NCBI GenBank assembly: GCA_948146395.1
Contig: OX411556.1
Span: 25,988,596-26,052,595, forward strand
Direction: 5' to 3'
DNA from: Fragum whitleyi
Lineage: Eukaryota > Mollusca > Bivalvia > Cardiida > Cardiidae
Length of the DNA: 64,000 nucleotides
Shown here: in pieces, positions 35,180 through 46,919 of the stretch
How positions within the stretch are numbered: position 1 is the stretch's first letter
How the letters are laid out: every line of letters begins with the position of its first letter
The notes under the pieces: generated by a model
What the model was told of the DNA's origin: nothing
The model's database searches: none
Seen by the model: the letters and a program-made list of their open reading frames with translations, nothing else
Position numbers and translations under genes: made by a program

Positions 35180-36530
35180 GTGATAAATGTTGAGATATTT
35201 TAATGCTTTAAAATGAAAGCTTATATTTTATAAAAGGCTATTATTTTATAATTTGACTCGGATTGTCCAAGTTCAAGCGCACTGCTAGGTCAATCTTATA
35301 AAATTAAAACAATAAATGGTTCTTGTATCCATTCTATTGCAAAGGAAAAGGTTAAACATGTACATTTTGATGTAAAATACTCCCATTTGTATGTTTAATA
35401 GTTCAGACAATACACGTGTTGTTTTTTCATATAATGAGAGTATTTATCTCATTGTTAAATGGTACCGAAGTTTTTTTTTACTGTGAGAATAAGTATTTGT
35501 TACTCGTTTTTATTTGAGACAAGCTGATCTTAACTGAGTCTAGAATAGAAATGATATTCAGCAAGCCTTTGCGATGACAGTTGACAAATTCTTTGTATCT
35601 ATGACAGTTTTCGAATTTCTTTGTTATCGAAAATAAGGTTAATACCAACACCTTGTTATTTTCTTGATATAGTTCATTTACAGAATTCCGTTGTTCTTTC
35701 ATTCGCGCACATTTGGATAACTTACTGTTTTACGAAGGTCACTAAACCTATCTATAATGTATTTCTTTGTTTGTTTATTCAGTGACATTTCACCGTCTGA
35801 AGCACCTTTCCTAGGTTCTTGGTATTTATCTAACAAGATAGTATTACCACAGCATCACTTCCTAACCCCCATCATTTTAAGTGGTTGTCCAGGCTGCACA
35901 ATGCTTTTTCCTCACGAGCATGTGATTTTTTTTTGAAATGTCACCCACATTTAAAATTTTAATAAACCGATAATCACGTAAGAAGATCAGGTAGAGTTCT
36001 AATCCGGAATCCTCATTTAATTGCGAAATAATTTACAATATTGGACGGTTTTTGGACATGAGGTGAGGACATTCAAGATCGTTTTGCTTACGACAGCCCT
36101 ATTTTAATTTCTATTGCCTTTTCCGAATTGTTAATAATATTTTCATTTTTCCTTTCTTATTTTTCTTTTTTCTACGCCTTTTCATTTTGTATAACATACT
36201 TTTTGTTAGTACCATGTTGGCTTCTATAATGATGTTGACTGGTGTGTTGTAAAAGTTTGCTGTGCTCATGTTTGTGCCAAGAGCACATTGAGCATTTAAT
36301 GTTTAATAAACATTGAACATTGGTATACATGCAGAAACATCTTTTTACAAGGACGAGTTATTTTGAGCATTATAAACATGAAAAACTGAAGAGGTTGGTT
36401 TATCTTATCAACGAATGGACGACATTTGCATGACAGTGTATAATAAAGAATAACTACCTATTATGTAAGCCATAATAAATACAAAGCTTCAGAGAATGAC
36501 CTTAAAAAGCATTACAATCTCGCAAGACTC
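35180..36530. other. No gene or repeat family recognised
   Basis: AT-rich sequence. A 74-codon minus frame (35478-35702) lacks motifs. Short inverted 'gtttaataaac' sits near 36301. Confidence 0.45.
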
Positions 36531-36534
36531 TCTG

Positions 36535-36725
36535 GAATGTTGTTTAAAGTAGGTCCTGTCACGAAAAACCAAACCCTTACCCAGGAATAATTGCAATCCA
36601 ATACAATCAGGAATTTCGATTGGTTTAAATCGCATCATGTGGGGAAATCCGTTGCACTTTATTTCTGTATAAAGTGCAATAGGTATTTTGCGAAAAAAAA
36701 ACGACCATTGATCTGCAAGTCCAGT
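36535..36725 (+). repeat. Family C repeat, copy 1
   Basis: 'aattgcaatccaatacaatc', 'gattggtttaaatcgc' and the hairpin 'ttgcactttat', 'ataaagtgcaa' match 52040-52200 closely. Confidence 0.75.
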
Positions 36726-37299
36726 GTGGTATGAACTCACAAATCCCCCGTTCCCCTTTCATAACCCGTCATCGCTATTTCGTCATTAGAGAATTGAAAT
36801 ATTTGTCAAATAATGGGAGACTTTGGTGTGTGATCTCCCTTGTTTACTTTGTGGATTAAATCAGAGGTGTTCTAAAATCGTTAGAGGTCCTTTAAGCAAT
36901 TTTCCTTGGATTTTATCCATAGTATTTTTGGAGAAGTTGCGAATTTTATTTTTATGAATACTTATTTATGCAATTCGTATTTGTGATACAGTTTTCAATA
37001 GAAAAGAAGAAAATAAATATTTATTTCACGTCAAATGTATCTTATGATTTGCGCATTATTTGATTAAGAACTCATATTTATATCTTAAAGTGCAAAGAAA
37101 ATAAGGATAAGCCCCAAGGTAACCACTGATTTGGACCCTTCCTCCTTTGGGAGTATTTCAAGGGAGATAACCAACCGATATCCCTCATTGTTGATTACAA
37201 GCGTACAGTTCTTATTCTGAGCTGCCAATGACATTGAGTCGACGAAGATAATCAGGCAACGTTTCAACCTCGTTCGATCACACCGATTTCGTTTTAAAT
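36726..37299. other. No gene or repeat family recognised
   Basis: The 83-codon minus-strand frames at 36489-36740 and 37085-37336 run into repeats and have no motif. Confidence 0.45.
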
Positions 37300-37695
37300 T
37301 TGAATTTGTGGTCATAAATACCTCTAGGAATGTCAAAGATGTCGTCTATTTGTGTCAAATTTGAAAAACTTTATGCCAGCAAACTCCGATAGCGAGATAA
37401 CAGTGCACGTTTAATATGAGATCTAAAAACATATCTTATGTATTGACCTATAAACGCTCAAAAAGTAGACTTGAACTTTTTATTAGTTTGCCTAGTATTT
37501 TAATTGTTTTTACATATATATCTTGAGGATTGCAATAATAAGGACCGAGTGTATTTTTCACTGCGTTTATTGGAGTATAAGGTGAAATTTCTTAAGAACA
37601 TGGCTTAAACATAACGCCTGTAACGCCATTTGCCGTATGCTAAGGCAAGTGCACTTTATACTCCAATAAACGCAGTGAAAAATACACTCATCCCA
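37300..37695 (+). mobile_element. Family B foldback element, copy 1
   Basis: A leader of about 240 bp ('atacctctaggaatgtcaaa', 'cgatagcgagataa') precedes a 140-bp hairpin at 37549-37690. Its outer arms are 'gtgtatttttcactgcgttt' and its mirror; inner parts are 'ttggagtataa' and 'ttatactccaa'. The same order occurs at 47310-47670. Confidence 0.85.
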
Positions 37696-38194
37696 ACAAT
37701 AAATGTTGGGGTGGCAGACAATGCCTTATTTTTACTTTAAGATTAAAAGAAAATATTATCCTCCTAATCAATTGGACTAATTTTATTGAATCTTGGTATG
37801 TGTGTAAATGGTATGCAGGTAAATATTGATTGAATATTTTGGCGAATTGTGGGTTGGACCCTGTAAATAATTAAACAAAAGCTTAAACAAGACTTCAAGG
37901 TGTTTTTTTTAACTTAAGTAAGCATTGTTTAATGAAAGTCCGGAGATGTTAAAACCAGTGGAGCGATACAAGCCCCCTAGGGCCTTTTGTTATATATTGT
38001 ATTCATTATCAGGGTTTTCTTACTAACGATAGCAACAAAAAAACTTTATTTTTAACCATTTTGATCATGGTTGTACAAGTGCGAGTTCTTAAATGTCAGC
38101 AATCTGTTCTGTTGAAAGTTGTTTTCACTGATTGAGAAGAAAAAGATTGTAATGATTCTGTTGACACTGGTGTAAAGGCATGCGTTGGCAGAGC
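37696..38194. other. No gene or repeat family recognised
   Basis: AT-rich sequence; nothing identified. Confidence 0.45.
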
Positions 38195-38345
38195 TACAGA
38201 TATAGGGGGTATTTTAGATTTCAAATCAAATTGATTTAATGATAATACAACAAACCATACGTTGTGTTATTTGCACACCCAGACCGTTAAACGCAATTAC
38301 ATGAAAATCAAACTCATTTTCTTTATTTGTTTGTTTGTTTACAAA
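38195..38345 (+). repeat. Family H fragment
   Basis: 'agagctacagatatagggg' and 'tattttagatttcaaatc' match the start of the family H units at 18560. The central hairpin is absent. Confidence 0.45.
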
Positions 38346-38564
38346 AACGATCAATTATTATGTTGATAATTGGAACATAAAAAATAATTGATATACGTTG
38401 TACATGTTTCAGTTCAGTGGTCCGGAAAGCTCATGCATAAATTCTTCATTGTCTTTTTTCTTGACTACTGTTCAGACAGACAATATTATCTTGAAAACAT
38501 TAACTCAAAATGTCAGACTGTTTCAACATGTAGTTGAAAATTGATTCTTCTGGGTATGGTTCTT

Positions 38565-38840
38565 TGTCTTCGCATGATCATTAGACTTTATGATTTAATC
38601 AAGACATTGGTCCCGGGTTAGATTTCCGACGGCGACACTCATCTCTTCCGACTATTTGTCTCCCACCAATGGGTTGATAATCGTAGACCTATTTAGGATA
38701 GCAGCTGGAGGCCAGAAAAGGATGTGATAGAGGTAGAGATGTCTAAAATAACAGCAATCCTTAATACGGTTCTTCAGTCTCCGCGATGTATCTATAAGAT
38801 TGTTGGAAGCGGTGGAAACCCCATCGAAACAACCAAATAA
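38565..38840 (+). mobile_element. SINE-like element
   Basis: The head has 'gcatgatcattagactttat' and a B-box-like 'gggttagatttcc'. The body contains 'ggatagcagctggaggcc', and the tail is 'ccatcgaaacaaccaaataa'. It fits a decayed tRNA-derived SINE. Confidence 0.5.
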
Positions 38841-38924
38841 ATTACGATCGTTGAATTATAGGTCGGTGTTTGTTAAATACGACACACAGGGCCGCGGCTT
38901 CACTTACGATTAAACAGATCGCGA

Positions 38925-39640
38925 AATTGGCGCTTATCTTGACCAATATCATTTAAATCCCTCACTTAGATCTCCATTCATTTCAAACACTCGTTCTCAT
39001 CACTCAAAGCGCTAAAAAAGTTTCGAAAATACACTTCGAAATCGCTCAAAAATGATCAATATTTTAATCAATTTGACTTAATAATTGAGCCTGTGTGTGA
39101 CTTATCCAACAATTTGAAATGTTAGTGAAGTGCAAACGTTGGGTAGCGTTGACAGTCACATACTGTAAAAATAAGGTACATTATAGTTTACAGATATTAT
39201 GAGACCTTATCCATCTACTTAACACATAGTAAAGACTCTGGTCGGACTGTGCGGATGCACAGGCTGGTCAGAGTCTTTGCTTTGTGCATATTATAAAATG
39301 TTGGAAATCTCACGCACAGGCTCAATTGCATGGTTTTATTTGCTGGTGTTGATGATTAAGCTTCTGATTTGACAGTGAAGTCACCAAATCAGCAAAATAT
39401 GCAGATTTGTTTAAAGGAGGAGGGGGTAAAAATTATCGCTAAATTGTTGAAATTACAGACTATGCTTTTACCTCCATTGAAAATCATTGAAATCTTGCCC
39501 CACAGACCCATAAAAAATAGTCCAAAATTATTCCAAAATAGTCAGACTTCCCAATTTTGCAATGTTCCTATCTGTAGACTCGCAGCTGTCAAAGATAACA
39601 TTTATGTAACTAGACAGAGGAACAGCGTGTTTTAAGCCCA
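38925..39640 (+). mobile_element. Decayed family E element split by a family D insertion
   Basis: 38925-39060 carries the family E left end ('cgcgaaattggcg', 'atctccattcatttcaaaca'). After the family D element, 39410-39545 resembles the E centre and right end ('aaggaggagggggtaaaaat', 'attattccaaaatagtc'). The 88-codon frame at 39369-39635 lies inside this remnant. Confidence 0.5.
39086..39324 (+). mobile_element. Family D TIR element, copy 2
   Basis: TIRs are 'tgagcctgtgtgtgactt' and 'aaatctcacgcacaggctca'. The centre is a palindrome 'agactctggtcggactgtgc' facing 'gctggtcagagtctt'. It is about 239 bp. Confidence 0.85.
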
Positions 39641-39644
39641 TGGT

Positions 39645-39715
39645 TAGAACAATTTCCAGGGTTTACGAGTAATTCGATCCCGAGACCCTCCGAACACTAG
39701 CTCTTGGAATATTAG
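39645..39715 (-). repeat. Possible tRNA-like SINE head remnant
   Basis: The minus strand reads 'gggtctcgggatcgaatta', a B-box-like motif. Its A box is not clear and no body could be traced. Confidence 0.3.
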
Positions 39716-40290
39716 AATAAGTTAAATATGATTGTTCGCGAAAGTCTTTGCTTTCACTGTAATCCAACATTATTATGTGTATGTATTTAAAGTGCTTGAA
39801 AGCGTCGAAAATCAACTAACAAATGTTTTATGCTCGCCCGATTTCATATATTATAGGACGATTCAGTGTCATTACAGAGATGACTTATACAATTTCCAGA
39901 AGGCGTTTTCTGTCAGTTATTTTCCCATACCATAATCCAGTTCTCGCCTATTCTGAATACCCCGCAGCCGAGGTTAAGTACCAATGACACTAATCCATCT
40001 AGCTTGATCTTAATGTCTGAAAAAGGACACTGCTATTTAATAGACTTTTGCATGACTGGAATTCAACGAGGGTGAATAGAGGCGATTTTTAGACACAGTC
40101 TTGGAACATATTACTGTAGATGACTTCAATATATAACTTCACAATTTTTTTCTTGGGTTTCAATTTATATTGCTTAAAATCTAATAAAGGCCATTGATAT
40201 AATTTCTTAACACCGGTTTGTTTAGTTTTTACAGAAGTACAACAACAACAAAACACCTAAGTCCTTTAAAATTAGACAGGAGTGTTGTTA
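39716..40290. other. No gene; a weak 87-bp-unit relative
   Basis: 'agacttttgcatgactgg' and 'aattcaacgagggt' near 40043 resemble the 87-bp unit found in array at 45741-46124. A 67-codon frame at 39732-39935 is unremarkable. Confidence 0.4.
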
Positions 40291-40729
40291 CAGTTAGTTA
40301 CATTGTAAACTGGACATTCATCTCAATCAAAACATTCTAAATCGCTAACTCAGCGCTCCATTCATTCATTCCAAACATTCACTTAAACCATTCAAAAACG
40401 CTCAAACCCATTGGAAAAATATAGAATCAACAAAGCCATTCAAAATAAATTTGAAAAGAGTAAAAACGCGATTTCACTGGCATGTTCCAAATTGAAAGCG
40501 TCTGATAGATTCTTGAAGAAATATGATGCTATCTATAGGACTTGTATGCATATCTTATTAAAAGGATGTAATCAATATCGCTAATTTTGTTCATCCCGAA
40601 CAAAGTTTGCGATATTGGATGACATCCCATTAAATTCACTCAAAACTGGCTCCACAAATTCAATCAATTTCATTCCTAAATCATTCCAAAATCATTCACC
40701 TTGTCAATTTCACGATGTTTTTAACTGTA
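40291..40729 (+). mobile_element. Family E element, full length
   Basis: TIRs are 'cagttagttacattgtaaac' and 'caatttcacgatgtttttaa'. The internal hairpin 'ttttgttcatcccgaacaaa' is near 40577. Its last 58 bp are also part of the duplicated segment that reappears at 44895. Confidence 0.88.
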
Positions 40730-41515
40730 TTTAATGGAACAACACCAAGTGTTCACTTAATTCTAACGCTTATCGCCGATGAACAAAAAATCCTCTGGAT
40801 AACTACATGTCTTAATTTTGTATTAAAATCAAAATGCAAAGTTGCTTTTTTAATAAAAGGTTATTTGATAACCCTTTTTTCGAATTCTTCAATACAGATC
40901 GCATAATGAAATATGAAGAACAAATCTAAAATTCGTTTCGACGACACGTTTTAAAATTAACTGTAGCTTCATTTGAATTGCCTTAAATTCTTAACATCAC
41001 GGCGCATTATATCAGATCTATAGAAAGTTCATATCGGTTACTCGAATCGGTACATTTTCTGACGGATAGACCTTTGAACTTATCAAGGAAAATGATCTCT
41101 CTGTTAAAAATATTAGACTGTCTACAGAACATAGATTTAGAAATATCATTAGTTAAATTACAACGCAAGATTTCGAATTGTTCAATAGATCTATGAAATA
41201 ACTGACTTTTGAATTTGATGAATTTGTTTAAGTTATTTGAATACTTCAGCAGTATCTAATTTGTCGTATTCATTTATCTGCCGAATTCGTACATGAAAAA
41301 AAAATACAAATAGCACCGCCTACTGGTGCTTACGCTCGACTGTTGAGTGGAATAAAATCTCAGTCGGAAAAGGGCATGATTTACACAAAATTCATCTGGA
41401 GTCCCCCCCCCCCCCCCCTTGATAGTAAAGGTTGTTCTTTGATAATGAAAAAGTGTACCAAGTTTCAAAAGAATGTAGAACTAGAAATATTACAAAATGT
41501 CAGAGTTTTCGCACG
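40672..41515 (+). repeat. 844-bp duplicated segment, source-like copy
   Basis: It matches 44895-45740 almost base for base. It begins inside the right end of a family E element and ends at the start of an (acg)n tract that continues only here. A poly-C run lies near 41403. The frames at 40715 and 44938 are the same duplicated non-coding stretch. Confidence 0.9.
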
Positions 41516-41605
41516 ACGACGACGACGTCAACAACAACGACGACGACACCAAGGCTATAACAATACCTCGGGTTTTCTCCAAAAACAGCCGAGCTAAAAA
41601 TGTGC
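41370..41605 (+). mobile_element. Decayed hairpin-ended element, right end
   Basis: An (acg)n and (aac)n tract from 41512 leads to 'ataacaatacctcgggtttt' and 'cagccgagctaaaaa'. The ctcgg and ccgag parts form a terminal hairpin. The layout (trinucleotide tract, then hairpin, then ctaaaaa) repeats that of the element ending at 32621. Confidence 0.55.
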
Positions 41606-42063
41606 TCGTTCTTCCGATTAAAAACCCAGTGTGCAATTTCCCTCATTTGAGTAGTGCATCAGTTAAGATCGCGAAATTTTCTAATTAAAATATTCGCGGA
41701 ATTTATTAATGAGTGAAGCTATGATTGTTGTCAAATTTATTATATCTATTTTGAAAGGTTTAGAACCTTTTTAAGCCTGCCCGGGACAAAAGTCTCGGAA
41801 TTGATGTCGGCGTCTGCGTCGGTGTCGGTGTCAGCATTAGGTTCAAGGTTTTTATTTCTATCAATATTAATCCTAGATGCTTTATATTGTACATAAATAC
41901 TCATTAGGTTATACAAATTTATTTCTAGTTCGATTGCGACGAAAGCTTAAGCTTATAGAAACGCTCAATCCTGATGTTTTCACGTCCCCGAGAGAGAGGC
42001 AGTGGGTTAAACCGACTGCTACCCATTTTTACAGCTGGGTGAACTGAGGCTGGCTATTAAGTA
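41606..42063. other. Unassigned, with a tccg/gtcgg-type low-complexity patch
   Basis: 'gtcggcgtctgcgtcggtg' near 41806 is low-complexity. 'ggcagtgggttaaaccgac' near 41998 looks like a repeat head, but I cannot classify it. No gene was seen. Confidence 0.4.
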
Positions 42064-42870
42064 CTAAATTAAATTAAATATTAAGTATTAAATACTCATT
42101 AGGGTATAGGCTTTCATTTCAGACAAGCAGCCATGTGAAAATGACCTTGAGACAGTGACCTTGACCCTTTAAAAAAAACTTGAACCAAAAACTTTAACCG
42201 AAAAAACTTTAACCAAAAAACTTTAACTTTGCTTATATTTTCTGAATGCTTTACCTAGGGACATCATTACTTCATTCATGACCTTGACTTTTTATGGATT
42301 TAGAAAAACTTTAACCAAAAACCTTAACCACAACACTTTAACCTTTCATATATTTTTTGAATGATTTTTACACAGAGACATCATAAATTCATTTACTAGG
42401 TGATAGGCTTTCACTGGTTACCAAGGTCCTTGACATTTTGACCTTGACCTTGACCTTTTTTGGACTTAAATTAAATTAAATATTAAGTATTAAATACTCA
42501 TTAGGGTATAGGCTTTCATTTCAGACAAGCAGCCATGTGAAAATGACCTTGAGACAGTGACCTTGACCCTTTAAAAAAAACTTGAACCAAAAACTTTAAC
42601 CAAAAACTTTAACCAAAACCTTTACCCTTGATTATATTTTCTGAGTGCTTTTACCTAGGGATATCATAACCTCATGCACAAACTTAAGCCATGGCCATTT
42701 TTGTTCGTATTAAAATCGTTAACAAAAAAAAAAAAAAACCCTTCAACCTTGCTAATATTTTCTGAGTGCCTATACCTATGGTCATTATACCTAGGATCCT
42801 TACTCAACAAATGAGATATGCTTTTCCTGTGATCAAATCCCTTGAATTTGTGACCTTGACCTTGACTTTT
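42064..42870 (+). repeat. Direct repeats rich in 'tgaccttga'
   Basis: About 140 bp starting near 42069 ('aattaaatattaagtattaa', 'cagacaagcagccatgtgaa') recur 402 bp later near 42471. 'tgaccttga' occurs at 42142, 42156, 42279, 42439, 42445, 42544, 42558, 42851 and 42857. 'aactttaacc' phrases fill the rest. It is non-coding. Confidence 0.8.
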
Positions 42871-44321
42871 GAATCTTCAGCATATTGCTTTAAACTTGCA
42901 TATATTTTAATGCTTACAGCTAGGACAATTATACTTCATAAGTGCAATGGTTGGATGATCAAACTTTTATCTAATAAAATTAAATTCCATTTGTAACTTC
43001 ATCATTCTATATTAAAATTATCGGCAGTTGCTTGGGCATTGGTGTTTAACAAACACATCTTGATCTTGGTGTATTTTCTTTAAAGGAAAAAAACTCTTTC
43101 TATCGATAATGCATTTCGCCCGAATCATTTACCTTCTATATAAAACTGTGGTTCACTTCAGAGAGCGAAAAATGACGTTCTAAGGTAGTCTGCTGGCGGT
43201 ATCTGTCTAACCAAAACCTTATTGGGGTAGAAGTATCAAACTCATTTCATTTTGTGCCAAACTCAACTTACGATAGAAACAAAAAAAAAAACTTTCACTA
43301 CGTGTCGGATGACACGAGACTGACATACCCCAACAAAACACAACTAAATATCATCAACTTTCCTTTCAACACACAAGCTGTACAACGGCGGAGGCAGAAT
43401 TTTTCTATAAGGGGTTCGAATATACAAATTACGACAGGGTTTTAAGGGACTCAGGTTTTGCGAGTCCGAAACTCAAAAATAAGTTGTCAGCGCCCTCAAA
43501 ACAATCTGATGTTAGTCGGCAAGACCCTCTGGATATCAACGTTAGTAAAGAATTGAAGAAAATTTTAAACAGTCTTTAATTCTTTTCAGAAGTTGATTCA
43601 AAAGGGTACAATATCTATTCGATATTGTGTATAGCTAACTTACCTATAGAATATTTCAATAATTGCGCAAAATTTTAGCTAGTTCTTGAGACCCTTTCTG
43701 TTAACGTCATACAAAAACTCTGCTTCATACTATTACTACCCAATTTTGGTTGAATTTCCCTATGACATTGAAATGAATAGACCTCTGGGGGAGGCTTCGG
43801 TTGAACTCCCCGAACTCCCTCTGGATCCGCCACTGCTGTAGATTTTATTGAATGCACCATATTATAAAATTGTTTGCAGTTATAAAATCACGTGGTAGCA
43901 TGACGGTTCATTATGTAAAAGCATAACAGATTGAGCGCCAAATGACGCTAATTTTAAAAATAAGCTACAGTTGAGATGGGAGAAAAAACTCACAATTTCA
44001 AATTGGCCGTGTTAAAAGATTTAGACAGACATGAACATTTTTATGTGCTTCAAGATTTCACTTTGTATGCCGTAATTTAGAGCTTGCATGATTCAATTAA
44101 ATGCATTGTATGAAACAAGATTTAATACTGCACGCTGACGGAAAGAAAGTAATCAAATGAGAACACTGGTTACAGCTCTAAACAAAGTATTCAAAGAATC
44201 TTGGCCCTTGTTAAATGAAGACCGACAAGTTCATCCTCAACAATAACACTGAAAATCCGGTAGGTTTTGTGTAGCTGCAAATGATTGAGCATGTGTGAAA
44301 TATAAAAAAAAGATATATCTT
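42871..44321. other. No gene; weak repeat scraps
   Basis: 'gaactccctctggatccgcc' near 43813 and 'ggaggcagaatttttctata' near 43389 look like ends of common animal repeats but were not matched here. The 61-79 codon frames have no motif. Confidence 0.4.
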
Positions 44322-44634
44322 ATACATACTTAGTGTTTGGTATGAAATAAAATATCTAACGAGGTTGGGAGAATTGATAATTGTTGAGGCTCTGCCGAGA
44401 CAATTATCAATTCTCACAACCGAGTTAGATATTTTTTCCATACAATACAATTAGTATGTATTATATTTATCTTATAACCTCTATTTGACTTGTTTCCGTG
44501 GATGTTTCTTACTGAAATGAAAGTTTCTAAAAATAACCACATTATATCATTGTTTTAAAAATAACTATGTGATATCATAAAAAATAACATACGGGATGTT
44601 ATCACACGGATATTTGTTAAGTTATAAGGTAAAT
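44322..44634 (+). mobile_element. Family A hairpin-plus-tail element, copy 4
   Basis: The arms are 'aatatctaacgaggttggga' and 'ctcacaaccgagttagatat', with the apex 'gttgaggctctgccgag'. The tail ends 'aagttataaggtaaat'. The 79-codon minus frame here is a palindrome artefact. Confidence 0.85.
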
Positions 44635-44659
44635 ATCTTTATCGTTTACCTCTGTTACC

Positions 44660-44790
44660 TATGCATTTTACAAGGCTTTCGAATGTCTTAATAAGACAAT
44701 TCAAATGAGTACCCAAAACATAGAATTTACCCAAGCGTATTTGAAAAATCCTAATTGAAATCCAAAATATCTAATATATATGTAACTCTT
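44660..44790 (+). repeat. Family H fragment
   Basis: 'aagacaattcaaatgagtac' and 'ccaaaacatagaattt' match the right hairpin arm and flank of family H. Confidence 0.5.
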
Positions 44791-44795
44791 CCTTT

Positions 44796-46124
44796 TCTTT
44801 AGTCTTTATAAAGGACTTTTGTATGACTTGAATTCAATGTGGGTTACTGGTAATAGAATACTTTATGTTCGCCTATTGATTTTCTTTAGTCTATATTCCT
44901 AAATCATTTCAAAATCATTCACCTTGTCAATTTCACGATGTTTTTAACTGTATTTAATGGAACAACACCAAGTGTTCACTTAATACTAACGCACATCGCC
45001 GATGAACAAAAAATCCTCTGGATAACCACATGTCTTAATTTTGTATTAAAATCAAAATGCAAAGTTGCTTTTTTAACAAAAGGTTATTTGATAACCCTTT
45101 TTCGAATTCTCCCATACAGGTCGCATAATGAAATATGAAGAACAAATCTAAAATTCGTTTCGACGACACGTTTCAAAATCAACTGTAGCTTCATTTGAAT
45201 TGCCTTAAATTTTAAACATCGCGGCGCATTATATCAGATGTATAGAAAGTTTATATCGGTTACTCGAATCCGTACATTTTCTGACGGATAGACCTTTGAA
45301 CTTATCAAGGAAAATGATCTCTCTGTTAAAAATATTAGACTGTCTGCAGAACATAGATTTAGAAATATCATTAGTTAAATTACAACGCAAGATTTCGAAT
45401 TGTTCAATAGATCTATGAAATAACTGGCTTTTGAATTTGATGAATTTGTTTAAGTTATTTGAATACTTCAGCAGTATCTAATTTGTCGTATGCACTTATC
45501 TGCCGAATTTCGTACATGAAAAAGAAAAAAAATACAAATAGCACCGCCTACGGGCGCTTACGCTCGACTGTTGAGTGGAATAAAATCTCAGTGGAAAAGG
45601 GCATGATTTACACAAAATTCATCTGGAGTCCCCCCCCCCCCCTTGATAGTAAAGGTAGTTCTTTTGATTATGAAAAAGTGTACCAAGTTTCAAAAGAATG
45701 TAGAACTAGAAATATTACAAAATGTCAGAGTTTTCGCACGTTACTGGTAATAGAATACTTTATGTTCGCCTATTGATTTTCTTTAGTCTTTATAAAGGAC
45801 TTTTTTATGACTTGGATTCAATGTGGGTTAGTGGTAAAAGAATACTTTATGTTCGCCTATTGATTTTCTTTAGTCTTTATAAAGGACTTTTGTATGACTT
45901 GAATTCAATATGGGTTACTGGTAATAGAATACTTTATGTTCGCCTATTGATTTTTTTAGTCTTTATAAAGGACTTTTGTATGACTTGAATTCAATATGGG
46001 TTACTGGTAATAGAATACTTTATGTTCGCCTATTGATTTTCTTTAGTCTTTATAAAGGACTTTTGTATGACTTGAATTCAATATGGGTTACTGGTAATAG
46101 AATACTTTATGTTCGCCTATTGAA
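44796..46124 (+). repeat. 87-bp tandem array interrupted by the duplicated segment
   Basis: The unit ('gttactggtaatagaatact', 'tatgttcgcctattgatttt', 'tataaaggacttttgtatga') occurs about 1.1 times before 44895 and about 4.4 times from 45741 to 46124. One unit lost a base near 45950. The 88-codon frame arises because the unit is a multiple of three. Confidence 0.9.
44895..45740 (+). repeat. Duplicated segment, inserted copy (846 bp)
   Basis: It aligns with 40672-41515 at a constant offset of about 4223 bp with few substitutions and small indels in the poly-C run. Both junctions fall inside 87-bp units. Confidence 0.9.
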
Positions 46125-46773
46125 GAAAAATAGAAACGGATATCACGAATGATTTCCACGATATCCACTATTTTATAAAAGGAACCGCAAAAGAAATACG
46201 CAAGGATATATTGTAAGGAAATCAGGGTCGGTTTATATTGTTGTTTCGAAATTCAAAGTTATTTAGGGTTGAACTAGTATAATTTTATTTAACGTATGCC
46301 CTTGTCAGAACTGTTCTTTCGTAAAAATACAAAATTTATAAACGGCGGGGATGCCGATGCACTGTATACATGTTTCACAGTAGTCATTGACAAGCGATTG
46401 AAGAATAAAGTTCCGTTTACTATTTCTCAAACCAGATACATTTGAAAGGCGCTTATATGTATATTTTAATACTTTGCAAAATACCCCCCCCCCCCCATCA
46501 TAGAGAAAAAAAGAAAGAAAACACTTAATGAAGAGTGTCGAAGGTCTTTTACAGAATCTCGAAAGGCTTCATTCGTTAGCAATGGACAGTTTTTTTCACA
46601 TAGCATAATCTAAGTGCAGTTTCATCTTTTAAATTTATTATTTAACGATTCGAGATAGAAATAATTTTCTTTGTTTCGATAAAATATCAAATCCAAATGA
46701 GTTTTTAATCAAGACTAATAGCATTTTCTGGCTATAACTTCTTGTAATATTTATGAATATTCTCCATTTTCAG
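46125..46773. other. No exon recognised upstream of the receptor exon
   Basis: A poly-C run lies at 46486-46496. The last 30 bases are the pyrimidine-rich acceptor region. No signal-peptide-like frame precedes it. Confidence 0.5.
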
Positions 46774-46919
46774 TTATGACGTCCCTTGCTGACGTAAACG
46801 AGTACAGATTGGTTCGGGATTTATTACGTAGCTACGACAAACGTATAAGGCCATCTTTGAATGCTAGTCATCCCCTGAACGTTACATTCGGATACTCTCT
46901 TTCACAAATAATAGACGTG
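46774..46919 (+). CDS. nAChR subunit, exon A (N-terminal extracellular domain)
   Basis: This exon encodes part of the ligand-binding domain of a nicotinic acetylcholine receptor subunit, a pentameric cation channel of the plasma membrane. After a pyrimidine-rich acceptor ending in cag, two bases complete a split codon and 48 codons follow, ending in phase 0 before gtaagt. The translation holds the family signature YDKRIRP (residues 20-26), then NVTFGYSLSQIIDV (35-48). Two N-glycosylation sequons are visible: NAS (29-31) and NVT (35-37, at the usual conserved site). The 146-bp length is, from memory, that of the matching exon in vertebrate muscle-type subunits. The upstream signal-peptide exon, which must end one base into a codon, was not found. 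Family assignment is very secure. Alpha versus non-alpha cannot be decided because the vicinal cysteines of loop C lie in a missing exon. Confidence 0.95.

Noticed and set aside
45459..45988. Frames of 105 and 88 codons
   Set aside because: The first lies in the duplicated segment and changes frame in its sister copy. The second is a translation of the 87-bp tandem unit.
44796..46124. A CRISPR-like array of regular repeats
   Set aside because: Units are contiguous 87-mers without unique spacers, and the genome is eukaryotic.
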